Source: Phycisphaerae bacterium (lineage in GTDB: Bacteria; Planctomycetota; Phycisphaerae; Sedimentisphaerales; Anaerobacaceae). From it: a stretch of 44,004 bases of DNA. The notes beneath the pieces are model-generated. The model was not told the origin of the DNA, ran no database searches, and saw only the letters and a list, made by a program, of their open reading frames with translations. Below, piece by piece: positions 1 to 8,121 of this stretch (positions within the stretch are counted from its first letter, which is position 1; the number at the start of each line of letters is the position of its first letter). Position numbers and translations under genes: made by a program. The stretch covers positions 1-44,004 of the forward strand of contig JAAYBV010000077.1 in the NCBI GenBank assembly GCA_012744475.1, in the 5' to 3' direction.

Positions 1-1929
1 GAGAATCTGCCCAGGCTCCGCGCGCTGGCCCAGGGCGAGATGAAGGCCGAATATGAGGCCCTCGTCCGGCAGTGCGACCGGATCCTGGCCGACCCACCGC
101 CCACCGCCGAGCCGCCGAAGTACCCGCTGGAGATGGAACGAAAGAGCGAGGAATGGCGCGTCATGTGGTGGGGAAATCGAACGTATACAATCAAGGCGCT
201 CGACAGCGCCGCGACGCTGGCCTTCACCCGCCTGCTCGGCGGACCGGAAGAATACGGACGCGAGGCCAAGCGCATCCTGCTCGAATGCGCCAAGTGGGAC
301 CCGAAGGGCAGCACCGGCTACCGCTACAACGACGAGGCGGGCATGCCGTACAACTACTACTTCGCTCGGACCTACAGCTTCGTCAACGATCTTTTGACGG
401 AGGACGAGAAGGGAATCTGCCGCAAGGTGATGAAGGTCCGCGGCGACGAGATGTACCGGCATCTGTGTCCGCGCCACCTCTGGCAGCCTTACGCCAGCCA
501 CTCCAACCGGGCCTGGCACTTTCTCGGCGAGGTGGGCATCGCCTTCCTCAACGAGATCGACGGCGCCGACGACTGGGTCTGGTTCGCGACGAACGTGTTC
601 TTCAACGTCTATCCCGTCTGGAGCGACGACGACGGCGGCTGGCACGAGGGCTCGTCGTACTGGTCGAGCTACATCGACCGCTTCACGTGGTGGGCCGACG
701 TCATGCGCGAGGCGATCGGCATCGACGCCTACGATAAACCGTACTTTTCGAAGCTCGGCTACTATGCGATGTACCTGCTGCCGCCGGACAAGCTCGACGG
801 CGGCTTCGGCGACCTGACCGCGAACAAGCGGGCCCGCAACTACATGCCTTTGATGAGCATCCTGGCGGCCCAGGCGCAGAATCCGCATTGGCAATGGTAC
901 GTCGAGCAGCTTGGCGGTCCGGCCCAGACCGAGGGGTACATCGGCTTCATTCGAGGCCAGTTGCCCGGGGTCGAGGCAAGAAAGCCGAACGATCTGCCCG
1001 CATCCCGTCTGTTCGCGGGCACCGGGCAGGCCTACCTCAACACCGACATCACCGACGCGAGCAACGATGTGCAGGTGGTCTTCAAGTCGAGCCCATTCGG
1101 CACGCAGTCGCACGGCTACGAGTCGAACAACTCGTTCCTGCTGTGGGCCTACGGACAGCGGCTGCTGATCCGCTCGGGCTACCGTGACATCTACGGCAGC
1201 GACCACCACGCCAACTGGATGTGGACCACCCGTTCGACCAACTGCATCACCGTGGGCGGCCAAGGCCAGCGAAAACACACAGCGGCGGCCCAAGGTAAGA
1301 TCACCGCGTTCGCGACCACGCCGGAGATTGACGTCGTCGTGGGCGACGCCGGCGAATCATACGAGGCGCCGGTCGAGCTGTTCAAACGCGCGATCCTCTT
1401 CGTCAAGCCCGACCTGATCGTCGTCTACGACCGCCTCAAAGCGAGCGAGCCGTCGACCTACGAATACTGGCTCCACGCGATCAACGAGTTCGATATCGGT
1501 GGCGGGAACACTGTCACCGTCAAGAACGGCGACGTCGGCTGCCATGTCGGCTTCCACTGCCGGGTGCCGCTGTCGTTCGAGCAGACCAACGAATACGATC
1601 CGAACCCGCGTCCGAGAATCACGCTGCGCGAGTGGCACCTGACCGCCACGACCGCGCAGAAGGAAAGGGAGATGGAGTTCATCACCGTCTACCGCCCCTA
1701 CAAGCTCAAGGACGGTTTCATGGGCGCATCCGGATTCGAGATGATCCCGGGCGGCTACCTTTTCACCGCCGGCTCTCCCGGCGGCCAGCTCACTGCCCTG
1801 CTGCCCACCGATGACGCCGCAACGCTGGAATACAAAGACCTCCAGACCACCGGCACGATCAAGCTCAAGCTCGACCGCCCCGGCCAGGAGCCCCAAATCC
1901 TCGAAATCCGCGAGAATGATTTGCCCTGA
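1..1929 (+). CDS. Heparinase II/III-like polysaccharide lyase (5' end outside window)
   Basis: The frame is open from the first base to the TGA at 1927-1929, so the N-terminus is probably cut by the window edge; 642 residues are visible. An internal ATG at 40 exists but has no clear ribosome site. The N-terminal two thirds are rich in Trp, Tyr and His, as in the alpha/alpha toroid (DUF4962-type) of heparinase II/alginate lyases, with the segment PYASHSNRAWHFLGE around residue 163. The C-terminal third looks like the beta-sandwich heparinase II/III domain, including a His/Trp-rich stretch (HANWMWTTRSTN, near residue 403). Family members cleave uronic-acid polysaccharides by beta-elimination, usually after export. 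Any signal peptide would lie outside the window. The substrate cannot be told from sequence. It fits with the carbohydrate-handling genes that follow at 3065-7396. Confidence 0.8.
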   Translation, partial: ENLPRLRALAQGEMKAEYEALVRQCDRILADPPPTAEPPKYPLEMERKSEEWRVMWWGNRTYTIKALDSAATLAFTRLLGGPEEYGREAKRILLECAKWDPKGSTGYRYNDEAGMPYNYYFARTYSFVNDLLTEDEKGICRKVMKVRGDEMYRHLCPRHLWQPYASHSNRAWHFLGEVGIAFLNEIDGADDWVWFATNVFFNVYPVWSDDDGGWHEGSSYWSSYIDRFTWWADVMREAIGIDAYDKPYFSKLGYYAMYLLPPDKLDGGFGDLTANKRARNYMPLMSILAAQAQNPHWQWYVEQLGGPAQTEGYIGFIRGQLPGVEARKPNDLPASRLFAGTGQAYLNTDITDASNDVQVVFKSSPFGTQSHGYESNNSFLLWAYGQRLLIRSGYRDIYGSDHHANWMWTTRSTNCITVGGQGQRKHTAAAQGKITAFATTPEIDVVVGDAGESYEAPVELFKRAILFVKPDLIVVYDRLKASEPSTYEYWLHAINEFDIGGGNTVTVKNGDVGCHVGFHCRVPLSFEQTNEYDPNPRPRITLREWHLTATTAQKEREMEFITVYRPYKLKDGFMGASGFEMIPGGYLFTAGSPGGQLTALLPTDDAATLEYKDLQTTGTIKLKLDRPGQEPQILEIRENDLP

Positions 1930-1934
1930 CGGCC

Positions 1935-2143
1935 GGCGTCAGACACTGGAAGATGAGAATCGCGAATACCAGCGGATACCCTATGTAGAAGAGCAACAGA
2001 GTCGCACCGTACTTCTAAAAATGCGCGAGCCGAGACCCGCCTGCCGTCCCGAAGTCGACCACTCCCCAAAGAAGAACGCCCAGGAGCAAGTACTGCCACG
2101 ATGCGGATAGTCGAGATTGCCTGCTCGTTGTAGCTTTTCGCAT
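1935..2143 (-). pseudogene. Possible remnant of a small membrane protein with an in-frame stop
   Basis: Reading leftwards from an ATG at 2143 gives 42 residues that begin MRKATTSRQ and contain a hydrophobic stretch (WQYLLLGVLLWGVVDFGTAG), ending at a TAG at 2017-2015. The same frame continues past the TAG with a second convincing transmembrane stretch (YGATLLLFYIGYPLVFAILI) to about 1940. Two membrane-like segments separated by one stop codon suggest a decayed gene or a sequencing error. The ATG lacks a clear ribosome site. It lies just downstream of the acetyltransferase gene on the same strand. I do not recognise the family by name. It could also be a chance hydrophobic reading of GC-rich spacer. 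Confidence 0.35.
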
Positions 2144-2196
2144 CTGGACGCCGATCGATCTTCCCGTGTACGCGGCATGCGAAACAGCCGAGCAGT

Positions 2197-2763
2197 CTAC
2201 GTCGAATGCGGTCGGGCAGATGACGGCGGGCGCGAGAGTTCGAAGCGAATGGTTTGCGATTCTTCGGTGCGGCCGGCGGGGTGGAAGCCGGACTTTTCGA
2301 GGACGCGGCAGGATGCGGCGTTCTGCGCCGTGGTGTGGGCGAGGATCCGGCGGACGCGGGGGTCGTCGAACGCCCAGGTCAGCAGGGCGCCGACGAGTTC
2401 GGTTGCGTAGCCCTGGCCTCGCCAGGCGGGCATGATGGAAAAACCGATCTCGGCGTCTCCTTCCTCACTCGGCGGGCCGAGAAACCCCGCGGCGCCCACC
2501 AGGACCCGCTGCGGACCGCCCCGCCTGATAGCGTACCACGTGTACCAGCCCACGGTCTCCGGCCCGCCTTCGCGCAGGCGGTCGCGAAAGAACTCCTGGG
2601 CGCCCCGGTCGTACTCGCCCGGCGGCCAGCCCGCTTCGATATCCGCCTGCAACAGAGCGGCCAGACGTTCCGGGCTTTCGAGTTCGGCGTGAATATGATC
2701 GAGCGTCGCGGCCACGACCGCCAGACGAGCGGCCGATAGCCTTCGAGGCCTTGGCAATTCCAT
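2197..2763 (-). CDS. GNAT-family N-acetyltransferase (RimJ/RimL type)
   Basis: This 188-residue protein has the GNAT layout. A beta-strand region reads VLVGAAGFLGPP, followed by EIGFSIMPAWRGQGYATEL, where the R-G-Q-G-Y-A loop is the acetyl-CoA pyrophosphate-binding motif A, and then NAASCRVLEKSGF, the motif typical of RimJ/RimL-like members. It probably transfers acetyl from acetyl-CoA to an amine on a protein or small molecule; the substrate is unknown. I chose the ATG at 2763 because a GGAAGGA stretch lies about 11 nt upstream. The frame is open further back to an ATG at 2841 (214 residues) without a comparable site. The gene stands alone on the minus strand, convergent with the lyase gene. 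Confidence 0.85.
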   Translation of the reverse strand: MELPRPRRLSAARLAVVAATLDHIHAELESPERLAALLQADIEAGWPPGEYDRGAQEFFRDRLREGGPETVGWYTWYAIRRGGPQRVLVGAAGFLGPPSEEGDAEIGFSIMPAWRGQGYATELVGALLTWAFDDPRVRRILAHTTAQNAASCRVLEKSGFHPAGRTEESQTIRFELSRPPSSARPHST

Positions 2764-3064
2764 TGGCTCGACAGTCCTTCCCAAAGGCGACGGGTTCCTT
2801 GCATTGCGTCCGAAGATCATAATGCGCCGCGTGAAGGACACAACTCATTTCTCATCACTCCTTCGGCCCCAGCGTCTCGTGCTCCGTGCCGGACCGGCTC
2901 ATGGAGACCGGATTCGGGTTGATCCGCCACACAGTTTCGGCTATGCTCTGGCCATGGCAGGCCGCCGGATCACAACAACAACGAACGGGGCAGCAAGCAG
3001 CGGAAGCGGCCTTATGACGTCGTCGCGTGACATATCGAAACGCTCATTACAGGGGAGATAGCAC
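2764..3064. other. Intergenic spacer with a possible promoter
   Basis: This stretch between the divergent acetyltransferase and UroD-like genes contains no convincing gene. The only signal I can point to is a weak sigma70-like pair on the plus strand, TTGATC at 2919-2924 and TATGCT at 2942-2947, 17 nt apart. It also holds the GGGGAGA ribosome site of the following gene at 3052-3058. Confidence 0.4.
2919..2947 (+). promoter_or_regulatory. Possible sigma70-type promoter for the UroD-like cluster
   Basis: TTGATC and TATGCT are separated by 17 nt and each matches four of six consensus positions. The site lies about 115 nt upstream of the start codon at 3065. It is a weak match in GC-rich DNA and could be chance. 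Confidence 0.3.
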
Positions 3065-4513
3065 ATGGCCAGGGATATGGAGACGCTCTACCAGCAGCGA
3101 CTGAACCGGTATGTGACGGCGATGCGGAACGAGAAGCCCGACATGATCCCGATCCGGCCGTTCGTGGCCGAGTTCACCGCCAAGTACGCCGGTATGACCT
3201 GCCAGGACGTCGCCCACGACTACACCAAGGCCTTTGAGGCCGCGGTCCAGTGCGCCAGGGACTTCGACTGGGACGCGGTCGTCGCGAACATGGTCTACGT
3301 CTGGACGGGCCTGGCCCAGGCGGCAGGTCTGCGCTACTACGGCATTCCAGGGATCGGCATCCCGGCCAATACGGGCTTCAACTACATCGAGCCGCCCGAA
3401 GAACAGGCGTTCATGCGCGAGGACGAATACGATGAGCTGATCGACGATCCGACGGCGTTTCTCTACAACACCTGGCTGCCGCGCGTCTCGACGGAGGTCA
3501 GCAAGATCGGCGAGGCCTCGACGTACCGCAACAACATTGCACTGACCAAGAGCGCGATGGCGATGATGCAGTACTTCTACGCGTTTGGGCCGCAGGTGGC
3601 GCGGCTTCGCAGCGAGTGCGGGACGGCGGGGGCCATCTCCGGCATCTTCAAATCGCCGTTCGACATCATCGCCGACAAGATGCGTGGCTACGTCGGCCTG
3701 ACGATGGACATGCACAAGCAGCCCAAGAAGGTGCTGAAAGCCGCCGAGGCGATCATCCCGCACATGGTCCACGTCGGTCTGAGCACGGCGGACCCCAACA
3801 AGCAACTGCCCATCGGGTACTGGATGCACCGGGGCTGCGTCCCGTTCGTTACGCCGCAGCAGTTCGACTCGCACTACTGGCCCACGCTGAAGCCCTGCAT
3901 CGAGGAGTTCTGGAAGCACGGACACCAGACGCTCTTCTACGCCGAGGGCAAGTGGCGGCACCACTTCGACACCTTCCGCAACCTGCCCGAACGCAGCATC
4001 GTCTTCCACTGCGACCAGGACGACATCTTCGAGGTCCACCGCAAGCTGCACGACCGGTTCGCCATCAGCGGCGGCGTCCCGAACATGCTGCTGAGCTGGG
4101 GCACGCCGGACGAGGTCAAGCAGTTCGTCCTGCGTGTGATCAAGGAGGTCGCCAGGGACGGCGGCTACATCCTGGACGCCGGCGCGATCATGCAGAACGA
4201 CACGAGCATCGAGAACATGAAGATGATGACCCGGGTTTGCCGCGAGCATGGCGTCTATTCCGCCGGCACGTACAAGACCCCGGTCGCGACGCCTCCGTGT
4301 GATCTGCCTTCGTCGGTCGAGTCCCGCAAGAAGGTGACGGGCCTGGCTGGGCGGCCGGCGCCGCGCGTCAAGCCCGGCGTGTGCTTCCCCTGGGAGCAGC
4401 GCGTCAAGGACCTGCCCGAGATCACCGGCGACAAGGCCTTCGTGCAGAAGGTCTGGGAAGACGTCGACGCGCTGGGCAACATGTACATCTGGCAACTGCT
4501 GCTGTCATTCTGA
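3065..4513 (+). CDS. Uroporphyrinogen-decarboxylase-like (URO-D) family protein
   Basis: This 482-residue soluble protein has the overall look of the URO-D superfamily: an N-terminal segment with R-N-E-K-P-D-M-I-P-I-R-P-F, a long helical middle, and a C-terminal half with HCDQDDIFEVHRKL and a GGYILDAGAIMQND stretch like the barrel end of UroD/MtaA-type enzymes. It is longer than true HemE (about 350 residues) and lies away from any haem genes. A role as a corrinoid-linked methyltransferase or an uncharacterised decarboxylase is therefore more likely than haem synthesis. The start follows a GGGGAGA ribosome site. It is probably co-transcribed with the oxidoreductase at 4530, whose ribosome site GAGGAGGAG begins inside this gene's stop codon. 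Such proteins often accompany sugar-catabolic genes in planctomycetes, but the role is unknown. Confidence 0.75.
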   Translation: MARDMETLYQQRLNRYVTAMRNEKPDMIPIRPFVAEFTAKYAGMTCQDVAHDYTKAFEAAVQCARDFDWDAVVANMVYVWTGLAQAAGLRYYGIPGIGIPANTGFNYIEPPEEQAFMREDEYDELIDDPTAFLYNTWLPRVSTEVSKIGEASTYRNNIALTKSAMAMMQYFYAFGPQVARLRSECGTAGAISGIFKSPFDIIADKMRGYVGLTMDMHKQPKKVLKAAEAIIPHMVHVGLSTADPNKQLPIGYWMHRGCVPFVTPQQFDSHYWPTLKPCIEEFWKHGHQTLFYAEGKWRHHFDTFRNLPERSIVFHCDQDDIFEVHRKLHDRFAISGGVPNMLLSWGTPDEVKQFVLRVIKEVARDGGYILDAGAIMQNDTSIENMKMMTRVCREHGVYSAGTYKTPVATPPCDLPSSVESRKKVTGLAGRPAPRVKPGVCFPWEQRVKDLPEITGDKAFVQKVWEDVDALGNMYIWQLLLSF

Positions 4514-4529
4514 GGAGGAGAAGCCATCC

Positions 4530-5816
4530 ATGAACCGTCGCCGCTTTCTGAAACAGACCGGCTGCGTCGCTGTCGGCGGACTCAGTCTTCCATATCTCGT
4601 CTCTTCTTCGGCGTTGGGCAAGGCGGGGGCTGTCGCCGCCAGCGAACGTATCACGGTGGGTTTCATCGGGACCGGCGGGCACGGCATCGACATGAACCTC
4701 AAGAGCTTCCTGGCCCAACTCGATGCGCAGGCGGTGGCCGTGTGCGACGTCGATCCGGTCAACCTCCACAAGGCGCGCGACCTGGTCAACGCCAGGTACG
4801 GCAACACCGACTGCATGACGACGCAGGATTTCCGCGAGATTCTGGCTCGTGCAGACATCGACGCGGTGATGATCTCGACGCCGGACCACTGGCACGTGCC
4901 GATCTCCATCGCCGCCGCCAGGGCGGGCAAAGATGTCGAGTGCGAAAAGCCGACGCTGACCGTCGAGGAGGGCCGCAGACTGGTCCAGACGATGCAGCGC
5001 TACGGCCGCGTCTTCCAGTGGTCGACCGAGGACCGCTCCGTCGACGTGTACCATCGCATGTGCGAACTGGTTCGCAACGGACGGATCGGCAAGGTGCACA
5101 CGATCCGCGTCGAGCTGCCGGTCGGGCCCGACACGCCGGGAAATCCCGAGCCGATGCCCGTGCCCGAAGGCTTCGACTACGACATGTGGCTCGGGCCGGC
5201 CCCTTGGGCCCCTTACACCAGGGACCGCTGCCACTGGAACTTCCGCTGGATCTTCGACTACTCCGGCGGCATGCTCACTGACTGGGGCGCTCACCTGCTC
5301 GACGGTGCTCAGTGGGGCAACGACACCGAGCACACCGGACCGGTTGAGGTCGAAGGCCGGGGCGTGTTCTGCCAGGGCGGGCTTTACGACACCGCCCGTG
5401 AGTATCACCTCCAGTACACCTATGCCGACGGCGTCAAGCTCTTCGTCGACTCGGGAGAGCCCAGCCTGCGATTCGAGGGCACGGAAGGCTGGGTCGGCAA
5501 TCGCGGCTGGCGCGGCAAACTCGAAGCGAGCCGGCCGGCGATCCTCGACTCGGCGATCGGCCCCAACGACGTCCATCTGTACACCTGTCCCGGCGGCGAG
5601 CAGCGCAACTTCCTGGACTGCATCAAGTCGCGCCAGGCGTGCTACTTCCCGCCCGAGATCGGCCAGCGATGCTTCACCATCGCCCACATCGGGAACATCG
5701 CGATGCGCCTGGGCCGCAAGCTCCGCTGGAACCCCGAAGAGGAACGCTTCGTCAACGATGACGAGGCCAACCGCATGCTCCGCCGCACCGCCCGCAGCCC
5801 GTGGGATCTTCTCTGA
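4530..5816 (+). CDS. Gfo/Idh/MocA-family oxidoreductase with a Tat signal
   Basis: The protein has 428 residues. It starts with a twin-arginine signal (MNRRRFLKQTG, then a hydrophobic stretch to about residue 29), so it is probably exported folded with its cofactor. A Rossmann nucleotide-binding motif (VGFIGTGGHG, residues 43-52) follows, then ECEKP near residue 137, whose E-K-P is the catalytic lysine motif of the family. The DWGAHLLDGAQWG segment near residue 251 is typical of the C-terminal substrate domain. The family oxidises or reduces sugars, often 3-keto-glucoside type chemistry, with bound NAD(P). The ribosome site GAGGAGGAG begins in the stop region of the UroD-like gene (16-nt gap). 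The 3' end is followed 26 nt later by the DUF1080 fusion gene. The substrate is not determinable. Confidence 0.9.
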   Translation: MNRRRFLKQTGCVAVGGLSLPYLVSSSALGKAGAVAASERITVGFIGTGGHGIDMNLKSFLAQLDAQAVAVCDVDPVNLHKARDLVNARYGNTDCMTTQDFREILARADIDAVMISTPDHWHVPISIAAARAGKDVECEKPTLTVEEGRRLVQTMQRYGRVFQWSTEDRSVDVYHRMCELVRNGRIGKVHTIRVELPVGPDTPGNPEPMPVPEGFDYDMWLGPAPWAPYTRDRCHWNFRWIFDYSGGMLTDWGAHLLDGAQWGNDTEHTGPVEVEGRGVFCQGGLYDTAREYHLQYTYADGVKLFVDSGEPSLRFEGTEGWVGNRGWRGKLEASRPAILDSAIGPNDVHLYTCPGGEQRNFLDCIKSRQACYFPPEIGQRCFTIAHIGNIAMRLGRKLRWNPEEERFVNDDEANRMLRRTARSPWDLL

Positions 5817-5842
5817 GCGGGCGCCGGGACGAGGAACTCGCC

Positions 5843-7396
5843 ATGAAAAGCCACACGCTGATCGTTATCCTGCTTCCAGCCATGGTCGCAGGCAATGTGC
5901 CGGCGGTCACTTGTAGCGACTGTCACGCGATCGAACTGACCGGGCCGAACCTGGCCGCCTGGGATGGCGACACCGGACAATGGGAGACTGTTCGGGACGC
6001 GAGCCTGAGCCCCGACGATCCGAAGCGTCTGACCGGTGAGCCGGGCGTCGGCGCGATCCTCAACGGCCCGGACGGACGGACGAAGCACCTGCTCAGCAAG
6101 CAGCAGTTCGGCGACGTCAGCGTGCATATCGAGTTCATGGTCGCCAAGGACTCCAATTCCGGCGTCTATTTCATGGGCCGCTACGAGGTGCAGGTCTTCG
6201 ACAGTTGGCAGAAACAGTCCGAGTACCCGGGTATGGAGTGCGGCGGAATCTACCAGCGATGGGACCAGGGCCGCACGCCGCCGGGATTCGAGGGGCATTC
6301 GCCACGCATCAACGCCTCGCGGGCGCCGGGGCAATGGCAGAGCTTCGACGTCGTGTTTCGCGCGCCGCGATTCGATGCCGGCGGCCGCAAGGTCGCCAAT
6401 GCCCGCTTCGAGAAGATCGTTCACAACGGCGTCGTCGTCCACGAGGACGTCGAGGTGACGGGGCCCACGCGAGCGGCGGCCTTCGACGAAGAGAAGCCGC
6501 TCGGTCCGCTGATGCTCCAGGGCGACCACGGTCCGGTCGCGTACCGCAACATCCGCCTGGCGCCGGCCGGCGCCAATCCGTTCTTCGTGCTGGACAACGG
6601 CGTCATCGATGACAAACATCAAACGCCGCAGGCGCAGGCCGAGCTGCTCGCGGAACTCGGCTACGCCGGCATCAGTGTGGGTCTCGACCAATGTCCATCT
6701 CTGACCGAGTTGCTGAGTGAACTGGACAAACGCAACCTGCGGCTGTTCACGGTCTACGCGGGCGTCAATATCGACTCCGGGCAGGAGCCCTACAGCCCCG
6801 CATTGACAAAGGCCATCGAGACGCTCGATGGACGCAATACGATCCTCTGGCTGTTCATGCAGAGCCGCCAGCACGCGCCCTCGTCGCCGGCCGGCGACGA
6901 GCGAGCCGTGGCAATCCTCCGCGAACTGGCGCTCCTGGCCGCGAAGCACAAGCTGCGCATCGCGCTCTATCCGCACCACGCGTTCTGGCTCGAACGCGTC
7001 GAGGACACGGTCCGCCTGGCGGGCAAGGTCGACCGGCCCAACGTCGGCGTCACGTTCAACCTGTGCCACTGGCTCAGAGTCGATCCAAACCAGAGCGCCG
7101 AGGGCCTCATCAAGGCGGCCATGCCCAGGCTCTTCGCCGTCTCCATCAACGGCGCCGATTCCGGCGGCCATGACTGGAAGACCCTGATTCAGACGCTCGA
7201 CCGGGGCACGTTTGACATGACCGCCTTCTTGCAGACGCTCGCCCAGGCCGGGTATACTGGCCCCATCGGGCTGCAAGCCTACGGCATTGGCGGCGATGCC
7301 CACGACAACCTGAAACGGTCGATGCAGGCCTGGCAGAAACACACGCGGGTCCTGTATGGGGATGTCTCACCGTTCGGGCCGCCGAAGAAGCAATAG
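5843..7396 (+). CDS. Secreted DUF1080 (3-keto-disaccharide hydrolase-like) / TIM-barrel fusion
   Basis: The protein has 517 residues from the ATG at 5843, chosen for the GAGGAA site just upstream and because it places a signal peptide (MKSHTLIVILLPAMVAG) at the very N-terminus; the frame itself opens at 5801. Residues about 35-240 are a DUF1080 domain (KDSNSGVYFMGRYEVQVFDS, GGIYQ, GQWQSFDVVFRAPRF, and a closing RNIRLAP strand). Residues about 245-500 look like a xylose-isomerase-like TIM barrel (GYAGISVGLDQ, LRIALYPHHAFWLE, GVTFNLCHWLRV, GYTGPIGLQAYG). DUF1080 proteins hydrolyse 3-keto-glycosides, and TIM-barrel partners are epimerase/isomerase-like. The fusion with the adjacent oxidoreductase suggests stepwise handling of a sugar outside the cytoplasm. 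The domain boundaries are by eye. Confidence 0.85.
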   Translation: MKSHTLIVILLPAMVAGNVPAVTCSDCHAIELTGPNLAAWDGDTGQWETVRDASLSPDDPKRLTGEPGVGAILNGPDGRTKHLLSKQQFGDVSVHIEFMVAKDSNSGVYFMGRYEVQVFDSWQKQSEYPGMECGGIYQRWDQGRTPPGFEGHSPRINASRAPGQWQSFDVVFRAPRFDAGGRKVANARFEKIVHNGVVVHEDVEVTGPTRAAAFDEEKPLGPLMLQGDHGPVAYRNIRLAPAGANPFFVLDNGVIDDKHQTPQAQAELLAELGYAGISVGLDQCPSLTELLSELDKRNLRLFTVYAGVNIDSGQEPYSPALTKAIETLDGRNTILWLFMQSRQHAPSSPAGDERAVAILRELALLAAKHKLRIALYPHHAFWLERVEDTVRLAGKVDRPNVGVTFNLCHWLRVDPNQSAEGLIKAAMPRLFAVSINGADSGGHDWKTLIQTLDRGTFDMTAFLQTLAQAGYTGPIGLQAYGIGGDAHDNLKRSMQAWQKHTRVLYGDVSPFGPPKKQ

Positions 7397-7426
7397 GTCC
7401 TATTGGACCGACAGGACCAATAGGAC
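7397..7426. repeat. Perfect 10-bp inverted repeat directly after a stop codon
   Basis: GTCCTATTGG at 7397-7406 and CCAATAGGAC at 7417-7426 are exact reverse complements around a 10-nt spacer, starting at the base after the TAG of the DUF1080 fusion gene. The left side also forms AATAGG-T-CCTATT with the stop codon. There is no T-run, so it is not a classical intrinsic terminator. It may act as a transcript-end hairpin or belong to a dispersed repeat. Confidence 0.6.
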
Positions 7427-7450
7427 GAATGAGAACCTATAGAGCCGATC

Positions 7451-7753
7451 ATGCAAACGCTTAGACTGCTGTGCGACTATTTCCCGACCGCCATCTTCAC
7501 GGGCCGTTGCCTGGTGTTCATCAGCGAGGACTGGCGGGTCGAACTGACCGAGCACAAGGACAGCGACTTCAGCCGGGGCTCGGCGCAGCCTTCGGTGATC
7601 CGCGTGCGCATCTTCAAGAAGGCCCTCAACGGCGAGTTCGTCCCGCACTTTTACGAGGACTTCCAACTGCCTGTGCTGGGCGAGCTGGCCGAGCAGATCG
7701 AGAAGTACGTGCAGTCGGCCATCGGCACGAACCTGCGGGAGAACGTCGAGTAG
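7451..7753 (+). CDS. Small conserved-looking protein of unknown function
   Basis: This 100-residue soluble protein begins MQTLRLLCDYFPT and has no signal peptide or transmembrane segment. The composition is protein-like and balanced (FEDFQLP-type aromatic patches, an amphipathic C-terminal helix LGELAEQIEKYVQSAIG). I do not recognise a family. There is no strong ribosome site before the ATG. It lies 54 nt after the inverted repeat that follows the DUF1080 fusion and 46 nt before the DUF167 gene on the same strand, so it may be transcribed with the latter. It is the best open frame in this interval and I consider it a real gene of unknown role. Confidence 0.65.
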   Translation: MQTLRLLCDYFPTAIFTGRCLVFISEDWRVELTEHKDSDFSRGSAQPSVIRVRIFKKALNGEFVPHFYEDFQLPVLGELAEQIEKYVQSAIGTNLRENVE

Positions 7754-7799
7754 CCGGCCGGAGCCTCCGGCTTGGCCTATTGCCGCACCGTGGACAGCT

Positions 7800-8096
7800 A
7801 TGCCTCAACCGGAAATCCAAGAAGACGAAGAGGGTGTGGTGCTGGTCGCCAAGATCGTGCCGGGCAGCAGCAAGACCGCTCTGGCGGGCCTGCTCGACCG
7901 GATGGTGAAGGTCAAGGTGGCGGCGCCGCCGGAGAAGGGCAAGGCCAATGAGTGCCTGATCGCCTTCCTCGCCAAACAACTCGGCGTCCGGAAGAACGCC
8001 GTACGCATCATCGCCGGACAGACCAACCCCGTCAAGCACGTGCGGATCGACGGGATCTCCGCGCAGAGCTGCCGGGAAAAACTGCACCTGGGCTGA
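7800..8096 (+). CDS. DUF167 (YggU) family protein
   Basis: The protein has 98 residues. The diagnostic DUF167 features are present: a strand with KIVPGSSKT, then VKVKVAAPPEKGKANECLIAFLAKQLGV, and a final strand VRIIAGQTNPVKHVRIDG. Members are small alpha/beta cytosolic proteins of unknown biochemical role, usually about 100 residues, so this one is full length. It ends 25 nt before the stop of the convergent lipoprotein gene. Confidence 0.85.
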   Translation: MPQPEIQEDEEGVVLVAKIVPGSSKTALAGLLDRMVKVKVAAPPEKGKANECLIAFLAKQLGVRKNAVRIIAGQTNPVKHVRIDGISAQSCREKLHLG

Positions 8097-8121
8097 TCGG
8101 CCGAAGCCGAGCGTCCGCCGC

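Noticed and set aside
3047-7342. Long minus-strand frames opposite the UroD-like, oxidoreductase and DUF1080 genes
   Set aside because: Each covers a gene with clear family motifs and has shadow-like composition (Arg, Val, Asp, His) and no ribosome sites.
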